54,822 bases of DNA. Origin: JAIOPA01 sp964655175. Lineage in GTDB: Bacteria > Eisenbacteria > RBG-16-71-46. The translations under genes and the position numbers were made by a program. Shown here in pieces: positions 32,666 to 41,482 of the stretch. Under the pieces are notes generated by a model. That model was given only the letters and a program-made list of their open reading frames with translations. It was not told the DNA's origin and did not search any database. Numbering within the stretch: the first letter of the stretch is position 1; every line of letters begins with the position of its first letter. The stretch spans positions 1-54,822 of the forward strand of contig CAZZLY010000011.1 of the NCBI GenBank assembly GCA_964655175.1. Direction: 5' to 3'.

Positions 32666-33469
32666 CTACCGTCCCCCCGCCACCGCGCCCCACGCGCCGA
32701 GCGTGTGGTCCACCATCGCGGGCAACTGGTCGAGGCCGTGCGCGAGCGCGCCGGTCATCACCGGCAGCGTCACGCCCAGCGTGAGCAGCCCGAGCCCGAT
32801 CGTGATCGGGAACGAGTTCATGAGCGAGTTGAGCTGCGGCACGGCGCGGTTGAGGAGCGCCATCGCCAGATGCACGAGCAGCAACGTCGCGAGCACGGGC
32901 GCGGCGACCGAGACCGCGGTCGCGAACATCGCGCCCAGCAGGTTCACCGTGACCGTGGCGCCCGAGACGAGGTCGAACGCGCCGCCGGGCGGCAGCGCGC
33001 GCAGGCTGTCGGCGAGGCCGCGCAGCAGCGCCAGATGCCCGTCGAGGCCCAGATAGATGACCGTCGCGAACAGACCGAACAGGTGCCCGAGCTCGGAGTT
33101 CGGCAGGTCCGGCAGCACCATGACCGCGGGGCCCATGGACAGCCCCATCTGCACGCCCAGGATCTCGCCGGCGAACGCGGCGCCCTGCACGAGCACCGCC
33201 GCGGTCGTGCCGATCGCGACCCCGACCAGGACCTCGAGCGCGAGCGGCATCACGAGCTCGAACGGCTGCTCGGGCAGCGCGAGCGCGGGCGCGGCGGGCA
33301 GCAGCAGGATCGCGAGCACGACCGTGACGGCCGCGCGCACCGCGCGCGGCATCGCGTTCATGGACCACAGCGGCGCGGACAGCATGAGCCCGGTGATCCG
33401 CGCGGTCACGAACAACAGCGCGGGCCAACGGTCCGGGGTCAGGGCCTGCTGCAGGGCGTCGGGGGTCAT
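32666..33469 (-). CDS. fliR: Export gate protein FliR
   Basis: A 267-aa membrane protein with about six helices. MLSAPLWSMNAMPRAVRAAVTVVLAILLLP, GVAIGTTAAVLVQGAAFAGEILGVQMGLSM and LNRAVPQLNSLMNSFPITIGLGLLTLG are the FliR landmarks. It forms the FliP5-Q4-R1 core of the export gate. ATGA overlap with fliQ; three bases to flhB. Confidence 0.96.
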   Translation of the reverse strand: MTPDALQQALTPDRWPALLFVTARITGLMLSAPLWSMNAMPRAVRAAVTVVLAILLLPAAPALALPEQPFELVMPLALEVLVGVAIGTTAAVLVQGAAFAGEILGVQMGLSMGPAVMVLPDLPNSELGHLFGLFATVIYLGLDGHLALLRGLADSLRALPPGGAFDLVSGATVTVNLLGAMFATAVSVAAPVLATLLLVHLAMALLNRAVPQLNSLMNSFPITIGLGLLTLGVTLPVMTGALAHGLDQLPAMVDHTLGAWGAVAGGR

Positions 33470-33735
33470 GCCGCGAGATTCGGCAGGGTGTTGAGGACGC
33501 CGACGAGGTAGTCCACGAGGTGCTGCAGGAACCACGGCAGCAGCCCGACGAGGACCAGGGTCATGACGAGCAGCTTGGGGATGAACGCCAGCGTCTGCTC
33601 CTGGATCTGCGTGACGGCCTGCAGCACGCCGACCACGAGGCCGACGAGCAGCGCCGCCACGAGCAGCGGCGAGGCCACGATGAGCGCCATCTGGATGGCG
33701 CTGCGCATGAAGTCGATGGCGAGGGCGTTGGACAT
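33466..33735 (-). CDS. fliQ: Export gate protein FliQ
   Basis: An 89-aa protein with two transmembrane helices: FMRSAIQMALIVASPLLVAALLVGLVVGVLQAVTQIQEQTL-type first half and FIPKLLVMTLVLVGLLPWFLQHL. The QIQEQTLAFIPK turn is diagnostic. One base separates it from the fliOP stop. Confidence 0.96.
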   Translation of the reverse strand: MSNALAIDFMRSAIQMALIVASPLLVAALLVGLVVGVLQAVTQIQEQTLAFIPKLLVMTLVLVGLLPWFLQHLVDYLVGVLNTLPNLAA

Positions 33736-33736
33736 G

Positions 33737-34897
33737 TCAGCGGAAGCTCGCGATGAGGTTCTGGAACACCAGGCTCCAGCCGTCGGCCAGCACGAACAGG
33801 AGCAGCTTGAAGGGCAGCGAGATCATCGCGGGCGGCAGCATGAACATGCCGAGGCTCATGAGGACCGACGCGACCACGACGTCCACGACGACGAACGGCA
33901 GGAACAGCGCGAAACCCATCTGGAACGCGGTGCGCAGCTCGCTCGTGACGAACGCGCTGATGATCGACACGATCGGCATCTCCTCGGCCGAACGGTTCGC
34001 GCTCACGCCGCTCGCTTCGGCGAACATCGCCAGGTCCTTCTCGCGCGTGTGCGTGAGCATGAACTCGCGGAACGGCACGATGCCGCGGTTGTACGCCTCG
34101 GCCTGCGTGATGCGGCCCTCGAAGTACGGGTTGAGCGCCTCCTGCTGCGTGCGCTGCAGCACGGGGTTCATGATCACCGCGGTGAGCAGGATCGCGATCG
34201 CCGCGAGCAGCTGCGACGGCGGCGTGGTCTGCGTGCCGAGGGCCGAGCGCAGGAAGTGCAACACGATCAGGATGCGCGTGAAGCTGGTCATGAGCAGCAC
34301 GATCGCGGGCAGCAGCGTGAGGAAGCCCATGAACACGACCAGACCCACGGTGCCGCTCATCTGCAGCGCACCGGCGCCCGAACCCAGCCGGACGTCCACC
34401 TTGGGCGCGTTGGGCGCGAGCACGGCGGGGATCGCGATCGGGCTCGCCGACGGCGCCGCGGGCTTGGCCGAGGCGGCCGCCGCCGCGGGCTTGGTCGCGG
34501 CGGCGGCGTGCGCCTGCGGCGCGATCGTGAGCAGGCCCGCGAGCACGAGGCACGCGCCCAGTCCGGCCAGCTTGGCGATCGCGGCCCACGACGTGGGCGC
34601 AGGGGTCGGCGCGGTGGCGGGAGCGGACGCGACGGGCGTGAGCACCTGCGCGCGCTCGGACTCGGTCAGTTCGGTGAGCATGCGCGAGCCGCCGTCGGCG
34701 AGCGAGACGACGAGCACGCGGTCCACGACCTGCACCAGGGCGATGGCCTGGCGTGGGCCGGTCTCGACGCGCTGCAGGACGCGCAGCGGCACGCGCGCGA
34801 CGCCGCCGGAGCGGGCGCGCTGCAGGAACCGCAGCGTCACGAGCATCACGCCGAGGGTCACGGCGAGGGCCGCGACGAGTTGCAGGGCCGTGGTCAC
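33737..34897 (-). CDS. fliP: FliO-FliP fusion protein
   Basis: One uninterrupted 386-aa frame carries two proteins. Residues 1-90 are FliO-like: one membrane helix (LQLVAALAVTLGVMLVTLRFL), then the small soluble domain VLQRVETGPRQAIALVQVVDRVLVVSL. After an Ala/Pro linker (90-106) FliP begins with its own old signal-like helix (GLGACLVLAGLLTIAPQAHA), and continues VVFMGFLTLLPAIVLLMTSFTRI to FKLLLFVLADGW. FliO helps FliP pentamer assembly, so fusion fixes the ratio. The GTG start overlaps the fliN stop. No stop or frameshift separates the parts. Confidence 0.92.
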   Translation of the reverse strand: MTTALQLVAALAVTLGVMLVTLRFLQRARSGGVARVPLRVLQRVETGPRQAIALVQVVDRVLVVSLADGGSRMLTELTESERAQVLTPVASAPATAPTPAPTSWAAIAKLAGLGACLVLAGLLTIAPQAHAAAATKPAAAAASAKPAAPSASPIAIPAVLAPNAPKVDVRLGSGAGALQMSGTVGLVVFMGFLTLLPAIVLLMTSFTRILIVLHFLRSALGTQTTPPSQLLAAIAILLTAVIMNPVLQRTQQEALNPYFEGRITQAEAYNRGIVPFREFMLTHTREKDLAMFAEASGVSANRSAEEMPIVSIISAFVTSELRTAFQMGFALFLPFVVVDVVVASVLMSLGMFMLPPAMISLPFKLLLFVLADGWSLVFQNLIASFR

Positions 34898-35208
34898 GCG
34901 GCCTCCGTGGTGCCGCCGACCAGCAGACGCGTGACGCGCACGCCGAAGCGGTCGTCGACCACGACGATCTCGCCCTGCGCGAAGCGGCGGTCGGACACGT
35001 ACAGGTCGACCGGCTCCCCCACCGCGCGGTCGAGCGTGACGACCGAACCCGGCGCGAGCTGCAGCACCTCCTGCACGGTGAGGTGCGAGCGACCGATCTC
35101 GATGACGATCGGCATGGTCACGTCGAGCAGCGCGTCGAAGCCGGCCACCGCCTTGAGGTCGGAACCCCCGGCGGCACGGGTGGGCTCGGACATCTCGAAA
35201 GCACTCAC
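34894..35208 (-). CDS. fliN: Motor switch protein FliN
   Basis: A 104-aa protein with the single SpoA domain: LLDVTMPIVIEIGRSHLTVQEVLQLAPGSVV followed by EPVDLYVSDRRFAQGEIVVVDDRFGVRVTRL. It is part of the C-ring with FliM and FliG. I use the GTG overlapping the fliM stop, with AGGGAGAG upstream; an ATG five codons later is possible. Confidence 0.95.
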   Translation of the reverse strand: MSAFEMSEPTRAAGGSDLKAVAGFDALLDVTMPIVIEIGRSHLTVQEVLQLAPGSVVTLDRAVGEPVDLYVSDRRFAQGEIVVVDDRFGVRVTRLLVGGTTEAA

Positions 35209-36179
35209 AGGGCTCTCCCTTCACGATCGCGGGCCGGGCGCGCCGGCTGCGGGTGGGACACGGTTTCGGTGATCTGCAGACCCAGGCGGCCCCGCACCTG
35301 ACCCACGGTGCCGCGGAAGCGGACGTTGCCGTTGACGAGGACCTCGACGAGCGTGCCGGTCGCATGCCCGGTCGGCAGCGTGTCGCCGACGGCGAGTTCG
35401 ACGAGCTGGCCCGCGCGCACGCGGAACAACGGCAGCCGCACGACGATCCCGACGTGCGCCAACTGCAGCTCGCGCGCGTTCTCGACGCTCATGACCGGGG
35501 CCGGGGCGGGCGCGGCCTCGACGGTGGCGAACAGCGGCTCGAACGCCTCGAGCGGCAGGCCGAGCGTCCACGTCGCATCCAGTCCGTCGCCGATGAGCGC
35601 GAGGCGGAACACGACGAACACCTCGTCGCGCGCCCGCAGCGGCAGGGTGGTGGGTTCGGCGGTGCCGGCGAGCGGCGCGGCCGCGACACCCGGCAGGTGG
35701 AGCGCGTCACGCAGCAGGGCGGGCACACCCGCGGCGACGCCGTCGGCGACGCGCTGCTCGAGCGGCGTGAGCGCGCGCTGCAACGCGACCGCCTCGCCGT
35801 GGCCCCCGAACGCCCGGTCGACCACGGCGAGTGCGAACGGCACACCCAGATCGACGATCGCCATGGCGCCGCCCACCGGGATCGGCCAGGCCGCGCACGG
35901 GTTGGGCAGCGCGTTGACGAGGTCGCCCGCGCGCACGGTCTCGAACTCCGAGCCCGTGACCTCGACGGGCTTGCGCAGCCGGGACGACGCGAGCGCGGCG
36001 ACCGCGGGGATCAGGCGCTCGAGCCCGGCGGCGATGACCACGCGACGCTCGCGCGGCAAGCGCGGCGGCGCGAGGAAGTCGAAGGTGCGCACCTCGGGCT
36101 GGGCCGCGGCATCGCCGAACAGGGCGTCCACGTCCTTCTGCTGCAGCCAGGGGCGGATGCTCACGACGTCGGCGCTCAC
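35205..36179 (-). CDS. fliM: Motor switch protein FliM
   Basis: A 324-aa protein. The N-terminal LQQKDVDALFGD is the CheY-P binding peptide (usually LSQDEIDALL). The middle CheC-like domain is somewhat degenerate and Ala-rich, and the C-terminal SpoA domain is clear (VRLPLFRVRAGQLVELAVGD, VLVNGNVRFRGTVGQVRGRLGLQI). The start is a GTG overlapping fliL. It links chemotaxis signals to rotation direction. Confidence 0.93.
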   Translation of the reverse strand: MSADVVSIRPWLQQKDVDALFGDAAAQPEVRTFDFLAPPRLPRERRVVIAAGLERLIPAVAALASSRLRKPVEVTGSEFETVRAGDLVNALPNPCAAWPIPVGGAMAIVDLGVPFALAVVDRAFGGHGEAVALQRALTPLEQRVADGVAAGVPALLRDALHLPGVAAAPLAGTAEPTTLPLRARDEVFVVFRLALIGDGLDATWTLGLPLEAFEPLFATVEAAPAPAPVMSVENARELQLAHVGIVVRLPLFRVRAGQLVELAVGDTLPTGHATGTLVEVLVNGNVRFRGTVGQVRGRLGLQITETVSHPQPARPARDREGRAL

Positions 36180-36766
36180 TGGAGGACGAACTGCGGCAGG
36201 TAGACGTGCACGTATTCGGCGTCGGCCACCATGGGCTCGACGACGCGCTGGATCGCGGCGCGCACGCTGTCGCGCCCGCCCAGACCGGTGATCACGTTGA
36301 TGGACTGCCCCTCGAGCGCGCCGAGAATGGCGTCGCGCAACTGCGCATCGTGCTCGCGCAGCTGGGCCTCGATCTTGGAATCGGGCACCTCGATGGCGAC
36401 CGACATCATGAGGAAGCGACGGCCCTGCGACCCGGCGGGGTTCACGATCAGGTTGTCGATGCGGTGGACCGCACCGCCCTCGGCCTTCTCGCCGTGCCCA
36501 CCCTTCTTCTCACCGTGGCCGCCCTTGGCCTTCTCGCCCTTCGCCTCACCCTTCTTCTCGCCCTCACCCTCCGCGGACGTGGCCGCGGCATCGGCGGGCT
36601 TGCGCGAGGACATGAAGCGCGGCGAGAGGACGAAGATGCCGAGCACCGAGCCCAGCACCAGGGCCCCGACGGCGGCCCCGATCAGGGGCAGCGGCGGACC
36701 GGGCTTCTTGGCACCCGCATCGGCGGGCTTGGGCGCTTCGGCTTTCTCTTCCTTGTGGTCGCTCAT
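36176..36766 (-). CDS. fliL: Flagellar basal-body protein FliL
   Basis: A 196-aa protein with a cytoplasmic head, one membrane helix (LPLIGAAVGALVLGSVLGIFVL), a Lys/Glu/Gly/His-rich linker with two near-identical KGGHGEK repeats, and the periplasmic FliL domain (RIDNLIVNPAGSQGRRFLMMSVAIEV, REHDAQLRDAILGAL). It supports the stator. It heads the operon to fliA and the DUF2802-like gene. Confidence 0.93.
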   Translation of the reverse strand: MSDHKEEKAEAPKPADAGAKKPGPPLPLIGAAVGALVLGSVLGIFVLSPRFMSSRKPADAAATSAEGEGEKKGEAKGEKAKGGHGEKKGGHGEKAEGGAVHRIDNLIVNPAGSQGRRFLMMSVAIEVPDSKIEAQLREHDAQLRDAILGALEGQSINVITGLGGRDSVRAAIQRVVEPMVADAEYVHVYLPQFVLQ

Positions 36767-36822
36767 GGGGTCCTCGCGGTTCGGAGACAGGGCGGACGCG
36801 TTTGCCGTCCCTCCCCTCCACT

Positions 36823-36838
36823 GCAACGCGCGTACCAC
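36823..36838 (-). promoter_or_regulatory. Sigma-54 promoter for fliL operon
   Basis: The minus strand reads TGGTACGCGCGTTGCA. GG and GC are at the correct spacing and nine of the last ten bases equal the promoter of the activator gene at 49168. Predicted start near 36812, about 45 bases before fliL. Confidence 0.85.
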
Positions 36839-36842
36839 CCGA

Positions 36843-36858
36843 CCGGAATTCCCGACCG
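36843..36858 (+). promoter_or_regulatory. Weak CCGG-N3-TTCCTGCCG relative next to fliL promoter
   Basis: CCGGAATTCCCGACCG matches at about ten of thirteen fixed positions and sits immediately upstream of the -24 element. A further partial copy (CGGCAATTCCG) is near 36928. Such a close site could repress or tune, whereas the full site at 37021 fits an enhancer. Confidence 0.35.
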
Positions 36859-36953
36859 CTTGCGGCACCTTCTCGTCCCGCTTGCACACAAGCCCGCAAC
36901 CCGCTGCGGAACAGCGGCTTGCCGAGGCGGCAATTCCGTCCCCACAAAACGCA

Positions 36954-36984
36954 CCACGGGCCGCGACGAGGTCGCGGCCCGTGG
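36954..36984 (-). terminator. Terminator of the flgB-flgE operon
   Basis: Positions 36954-36967 and 36971-36984 form a perfect 14-bp stem with a 3-base loop, followed on the minus strand by TGCGTTTTG. It is about 60 bases past the flgE stop. Confidence 0.85.
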
Positions 36985-37020
36985 CCTGTTCATGCGCTAC
37001 CGGAAAACCGGAACTTGTTT

Positions 37021-37036
37021 CCGGAGCTTCCTGCCG
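37021..37036 (+). promoter_or_regulatory. CCGG-N3-TTCCTGCCG site between flgE and fliL
   Basis: CCGGAGCTTCCTGCCG is a full match to the motif, 10 bases from the flgE stop and about 190 bases upstream of the fliL sigma-54 promoter, a normal enhancer distance. Confidence 0.55.
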
Positions 37037-37045
37037 CTACCCGGA

Positions 37046-38311
37046 TCAGCGACGCAGGTTGACGAGGTCGTTCAGGATCTCGTCGGCCGTCGTCACGACG
37101 CGGGCGTTCGCCTGGAAGCCGCGCTGGGTGACGATCATGTTGGTGAACTCGGCCGAGATGTCCACGTTGGACCCCTCGAGCGCGCCCGGGGTGATCGTCG
37201 AGCGGCTCGTACCGCCGGCGAAGCCCACGACCGCCAGACCCGAGTTCGGCGTGCTGGCGTACATGCCGTCGTTCGAGCGCACCAGACCGCCCGGGTTGTT
37301 GAAGGTCGCCAGCGCGATCTGCGCCAGGCTGCGCGTGACGCCGTTGTCGAAGAAGCCGCTGATGACGCCCGTGGCATCGACGCTGATGTTGACCAGCGAG
37401 CCGGCCGGGAAGCCGTCCTGCTCGCGGACGACGGCGTTCGAGGGGTTGGCGAACCCGGCGAGGCCGTTGGTCGTGTTCATCGTGCCGGGGTTGATCGCGA
37501 TCGCGAACGGCAGGCCACCGCCCGACGGCGTGAGCGTGATGCCCGAGGCACCGCCCGGGTACGTGAAGCCGGTGAGCTGGCCCGTGGAACCGAACGTCAC
37601 CGTGCCGCTGCCGGCCGGCGAGACCGTGGCGGTCGGGGGCGTGCCGCCCACCTGCGCGCTCCAGTCCCACTGCGACGGCCCCGTGTTCGTGAACGTCAGC
37701 GTGAGCACGTGCGGCGCGCCCGTACTGTCGTAGGTCGTCGTCGTCATGGACTTCACGTCGCCGACCGCGGCACTGCTGTCGAGGTTGCCCGTGAGCGAGA
37801 TGTTGCCCGTGGCCTGCGCCGGCGCCTTGTCGGTCAGACCGATGTGGATGCCCGAGATCGCCGTGCCGCTCGTGAACTGGCCGCGGTCGTCGGCGTTGAT
37901 GCCCTGCACGAGGTAGCCCGTGCCCGGGTTGATCAGATTGCCGTTGGCGTCCAGCTGCAGGTTGCCGGCGCGCGAGTACACGCTCGAGTTGCCGTTGTTG
38001 AGCACGAAGAACGCGTCGCCCTGGATGGCGAGGTCGAGCGGCTGGCCCGTGTTCTCCAGGCTGCCCTGCGAGAAGAGCTGGTCGACGCTGCCCATGTTCA
38101 CACCCGTGCCGATCTGGATCGGGTTGGTGCCGCCGAGCGTGGCCGACGGACGCGACGCGCCGCTGACCATCTGGACGAAGGCCTCCTTGAACGTGACGCG
38201 CGACGACTTGAACGCGACCGTGTTGACGTTGGCGATGTTGTTACCGATCACGTCCATACGCGTGAGGTGGTTCCGCAGGCCGGACACGCCGGCGAAGAGC
38301 GCTCGCATCAT
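37046..38311 (-). CDS. flgE: Flagellar hook protein FlgE
   Basis: A 421-aa protein starting at an ATG with GGAGGAAAC upstream. MMRALFAGVSGLRNHLTRMDVIGNN and IANVNTVAFKSSRVTFKEAF form the rod/hook signature, LDLAIQGDAFFVLNN the core, and EGSNVDISAEFTNMIVTQRGFQAN the C-terminal coil. It closes the first operon, and its length is normal for a hook protein. Confidence 0.96.
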   Translation of the reverse strand: MMRALFAGVSGLRNHLTRMDVIGNNIANVNTVAFKSSRVTFKEAFVQMVSGASRPSATLGGTNPIQIGTGVNMGSVDQLFSQGSLENTGQPLDLAIQGDAFFVLNNGNSSVYSRAGNLQLDANGNLINPGTGYLVQGINADDRGQFTSGTAISGIHIGLTDKAPAQATGNISLTGNLDSSAAVGDVKSMTTTTYDSTGAPHVLTLTFTNTGPSQWDWSAQVGGTPPTATVSPAGSGTVTFGSTGQLTGFTYPGGASGITLTPSGGGLPFAIAINPGTMNTTNGLAGFANPSNAVVREQDGFPAGSLVNISVDATGVISGFFDNGVTRSLAQIALATFNNPGGLVRSNDGMYASTPNSGLAVVGFAGGTSRSTITPGALEGSNVDISAEFTNMIVTQRGFQANARVVTTADEILNDLVNLRR

Positions 38312-38378
38312 GAGGTGTTTCCTCCGGGGATTCTTCGGGGTTCAGGGTCGTACGTGAATGAAAGTGGGAACGGGACGA

Positions 38379-39092
38379 TCAGGGCTGGCCGAGCTCGGAC
38401 AGATCGGCGAGCGGGATCTCGAGGTTGCCGATGCGCAGCGTGATGCCGCTGCTGGAGAAGTGGACACCGCTGACCTGGCCGGTGACGAACGTGCGCACCG
38501 GGACGTCGGAACCGTTCGCGCCCGTGCACTTGACCGAGTAGGTGTACGAGCCGGCCGGCAGGTCGCCGGGCAGATCGACGTTGTGGGCCCCCGCCTCGAC
38601 GCGGCCCAACGGGCGCGTCGCGACGATGTGACCGTTCTTGTCCTTGAGCGTGATCTCGACGTTGCCGCCGCCGATGCCGACGTCGAGGCGCACGCGCCCC
38701 GCGCCGGTGGTCGGGACGTCGACCTGATCGCCCTGCGCGATCACGTCCTTGCCCACCAGCGACGCCGAGAAGGCGGTCTGGCTCATGAGCGTGTTGAGCT
38801 GACCCTGCGCGGCGATGTCCTGGATGCCGGTGTTGAGCGTGGTCAGCTGCTCGACGCTGCTGAACTGCGCGAGCTGCGCAGCGAACTCGTGCGGCTGCAT
38901 CGTGCTGGTGGGGTCCTGGTTCTTGAGCTGCGTGATGAGCAGCTTGAGGAAGGCCTCCTTGCCGACGGTGTCACGCGAGCCGTAGGTGCTGCCCGTGGAC
39001 GTGTTCCGCGAGCCGTTGACGGAGTCGAGCAGCGACTGCGAGACCGTGGACGAGGGCGCGAGCGACGAGATGGTGGACATCGGGACGACCAT
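38379..39092 (-). CDS. flgD: Hook cap protein FlgD
   Basis: A 237-aa protein. The N-terminal KEAFLKLLITQLKNQDPTSTMQPHEFAAQLAQFSSVEQL is the FlgD signature, followed by the FlgD Ig/tudor part (KNGHIVATRPLGRVEAGAHNVDLPG). It caps the growing hook and uses FliK as ruler partner. I use the ATG ending 39092 with AGGTAGG upstream; an ATG four codons later is possible. Confidence 0.94.
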   Translation of the reverse strand: MVVPMSTISSLAPSSTVSQSLLDSVNGSRNTSTGSTYGSRDTVGKEAFLKLLITQLKNQDPTSTMQPHEFAAQLAQFSSVEQLTTLNTGIQDIAAQGQLNTLMSQTAFSASLVGKDVIAQGDQVDVPTTGAGRVRLDVGIGGGNVEITLKDKNGHIVATRPLGRVEAGAHNVDLPGDLPAGSYTYSVKCTGANGSDVPVRTFVTGQVSGVHFSSSGITLRIGNLEIPLADLSELGQP

Positions 39093-39099
39093 GACGGGC

Positions 39100-40476
39100 C
39101 TACCTTTCTTCCCGGGACGCCCCACGCTCACGGCGCGGCTGGCGCTCGTTCGCGTGCGGCTGCTGTTCCCGCGACTGCCTCTGTTCACGCGGTGACGGTT
39201 CGTCGTGACCGGGATCCGCCGAAGCGTTCCGCGCCACGTCGACCGTGATCCGCGCCTCCTCGAAACCCTGCGCCCGGAGCGCGCGCGACAGCCCGCCCAG
39301 GTCCTGCTCGATGCGTTCGGCCGCCGAAGCGTCCGGCAGATGCAACGTGGCGCGCAGCGTGTCGCCGCGCATGGACACACGCAGACGACCCTCGCCACCG
39401 TCCGGCGTGGCGAACGCGACCGTCGCGTGCGACGGGTTCGCGGTCTGCGGCTTCTCGTCGGGCACCGGCGCCGGACCCGCCGCGGCGGCGACCTGCTGCG
39501 GGGCGGGCGTCTCGATGCGCGGAGCGTGCGGCGTCATCCCGGCGAGTGCCGCATGGGTGGGCACCGGCGTGGGCTTCTCGACGATCGGCGTGGGCACGGC
39601 GCCCTCGGTGGGCGCGACCGCGGGCGCGGACGGCTCGGACTTGACGCCCTCGCCCTTGCCCGACGCGCGAACCTTGGCCCGACCCGGCAGACCGCTGCGC
39701 GTGGACGTGTCCGCCGGGCCGTCCTCGGTGCGCGAGGCGACCACGCGCAGACCGTCGCGCGCGACCGCGGCCGAGAGGTCGCGCAGGACCCCCTCGCCGC
39801 GCGCGTCACCGCGCGACGCGAGACCGCGCACGTCGAGCCGCGGCGAGCCGTTCGGCACGAGGGGCGCACCGGGGTTCGCCGCGACGACCGCGGCGGTGCG
39901 AGCCAGCGTGATCGCACGCGCCTCGGGGGCGACCATGGTGAGCATGCGCGCGACCGTCGGATCGACCGGCGTGGGCGTGACGTTCGGCAGGTCGGTCGTC
40001 GCCTCGGCGGGCAGCGGTCGGCCGGACTCGGACGTCGGCGGCACCGGAGCGGGCGCGATCGGCGCCTCGGCATCGTCGCTCGTCGGGACCGACGGCGGCG
40101 TGGCCGGGGCCTGCGGTGCGGTGCCGCGCGCGAGGGTGGGAACCACGCCGCTCGGTGTCACACCGGCACGGTCGTGGCGCGGCCGCCCCGGGGCCACGAG
40201 GGCCGGGAGCGACGGCGTTCCGTTCGCGCCCCCCGCGGGCACGGAGCCCTCGGGGAGCGACGGCATCCCACCCTCGGCACACGGCGTCGCACCGGGCGTC
40301 TCGCCGCCCTCGGGCAGCGCGACCGGCACCACGGGGACCGGGGGCGGCGTGACCGGGACGGCGGTGGTCGCGGCGAAGATCGCGGCGAACATCCCCGCCA
40401 GGTCGGTGGGCACGGCACCCGCGTCGCGCGCGGGCTCGCCGCGTCCGGGCACGCCGACGGACGAGATCGGGTTCAT
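39100..40476 (-). CDS. fliK: Hook-length control protein FliK
   Basis: A 458-aa protein. The first three quarters are Ala/Pro/Thr-rich low complexity, as expected of a molecular ruler. The C-terminal Flg_hook domain is residues about 350-430 (EGRLRVSMRGDTLRATLHLPDASAAERIEQDLGGLSRALRAQGF), followed by a Gln/Arg-rich tail. The start overlaps the motE-like gene by ATGA and the gene precedes flgD, a standard order. Confidence 0.88.
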   Translation of the reverse strand: MNPISSVGVPGRGEPARDAGAVPTDLAGMFAAIFAATTAVPVTPPPVPVVPVALPEGGETPGATPCAEGGMPSLPEGSVPAGGANGTPSLPALVAPGRPRHDRAGVTPSGVVPTLARGTAPQAPATPPSVPTSDDAEAPIAPAPVPPTSESGRPLPAEATTDLPNVTPTPVDPTVARMLTMVAPEARAITLARTAAVVAANPGAPLVPNGSPRLDVRGLASRGDARGEGVLRDLSAAVARDGLRVVASRTEDGPADTSTRSGLPGRAKVRASGKGEGVKSEPSAPAVAPTEGAVPTPIVEKPTPVPTHAALAGMTPHAPRIETPAPQQVAAAAGPAPVPDEKPQTANPSHATVAFATPDGGEGRLRVSMRGDTLRATLHLPDASAAERIEQDLGGLSRALRAQGFEEARITVDVARNASADPGHDEPSPREQRQSREQQPHANERQPRRERGASREER

Positions 40477-41033
40477 GGACGCTTCTCCTCGGGGGTCGGC
40501 ACCAACAGACGCTTCGAGAGCTGCGCGGCACGGGTGGTCGGCAGCGCGGCGAGCAACGTGGCGGCCTGGCGCGGACCGACGGCGCGCAGCACGCCCTCGA
40601 TCTGCGCATCGCCCAACTGCTCGAGGATCGCGGCGGCTTCCGCGGGCTTCATGTTGACGAGGATCTTGGCGACGCGGCCGTAGTCGGCCGGCGCCTCCTT
40701 GGGCGTGTTCGTCGCGGGCACGACCTCGCCCTCGTGCGGCACGCTCGCGGCGAGCGCCATGCGATCGGGCTCGACGGCCGGCACCGCGCCCTCGCCCTCG
40801 AGCGCCACGGTCGCACCCTCGTGGACCGCACCCTCGGCGGGCGCCGCCCCACCGGGCGTCGCGGGTGCGGCGGTCTCGCCGTGCGCCGCGGTCGCGTGCG
40901 TCGAATCGGACACGGCGGTGCTGTCCGCGACCGCCGCCGTCTTCGCGGGCGAGCGCAGCACGACCACCGCGGTGCTGCCGGCGAGCGCCAGCACGAAGCA
41001 GGCGATGCCGACGATGATCATGGTCTTGTTCAC
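40473..41033 (-). CDS. MotE/MgtE_N-like flagellar protein
   Basis: A 186-aa protein starting at a GTG with GGAGG upstream and GTGA overlap with fliJ. One N-terminal membrane helix (MIIVGIACFVLALAGSTAVVVL), an Ala/Glu-rich periplasmic linker, then a FliG/MgtE_N-type helical repeat: KILVNMKPAEAAAILEQLGDAQIEGVLRAVGPRQAATLLAAL. This matches the MotE/YlxF group that sits between fliJ and fliK in many operons. MotE in Sinorhizobium is a periplasmic chaperone; the role here is inferred. Confidence 0.8.
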   Translation of the reverse strand: MNKTMIIVGIACFVLALAGSTAVVVLRSPAKTAAVADSTAVSDSTHATAAHGETAAPATPGGAAPAEGAVHEGATVALEGEGAVPAVEPDRMALAASVPHEGEVVPATNTPKEAPADYGRVAKILVNMKPAEAAAILEQLGDAQIEGVLRAVGPRQAATLLAALPTTRAAQLSKRLLVPTPEEKRP

Positions 41034-41482
41034 GCGTCCTCCCTCTGCGTATGACGCCGCGCCTCGGTGAGTCCGTCGGACTCCCGCTGCTCGGCGCGCG
41101 TGGACTCCACGCTCCAACCCTCGTGGCGCTTCTCGCGCAGCTTCTCGAGCACGCGCCGATCCCGGCGCGCCTGCCCGAACAGGTCCTGCTCGCGCGCCAC
41201 CGACTCCTGCGCCTCGCGGTGCGCCGTCGCGGCCGCTTCCGCCGCGAGCACGGCCGCCTGCAACGTGAGCCCCAGGTTGCGCAGCGAGCCCGCGGTGCAC
41301 GCCGCCTCGGCGCCGCGCACGACCTGCTCGCCCGCGCGCTCGACCTGCTCGCTCGCACGCACGAGTCGGGCCTGACGCTCGCGCTCGTCGGCCAACGCCT
41401 CGCCGAGCACGCGGGCCTGATCGCGCTCGCGCAGTTCGCGCAGGCGCAGCAGACGGTCGAGGCCGAACTTGAACTTCTTCAT
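41030..41482 (-). CDS. fliJ: Flagellar export protein FliJ
   Basis: A 150-aa almost entirely coiled-coil protein: MKKFKFGLDRLLRLRELRERDQARVLG, ending ARRDRRVLEKLREKRHEGW. The FxLxxLLxxRExxE start and the EKLREKR end are FliJ features. It forms the stalk in the FliI ATPase hexamer. ATGA overlap with fliI. Confidence 0.9.
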   Translation of the reverse strand: MKKFKFGLDRLLRLRELRERDQARVLGEALADERERQARLVRASEQVERAGEQVVRGAEAACTAGSLRNLGLTLQAAVLAAEAAATAHREAQESVAREQDLFGQARRDRRVLEKLREKRHEGWSVESTRAEQRESDGLTEARRHTQREDA

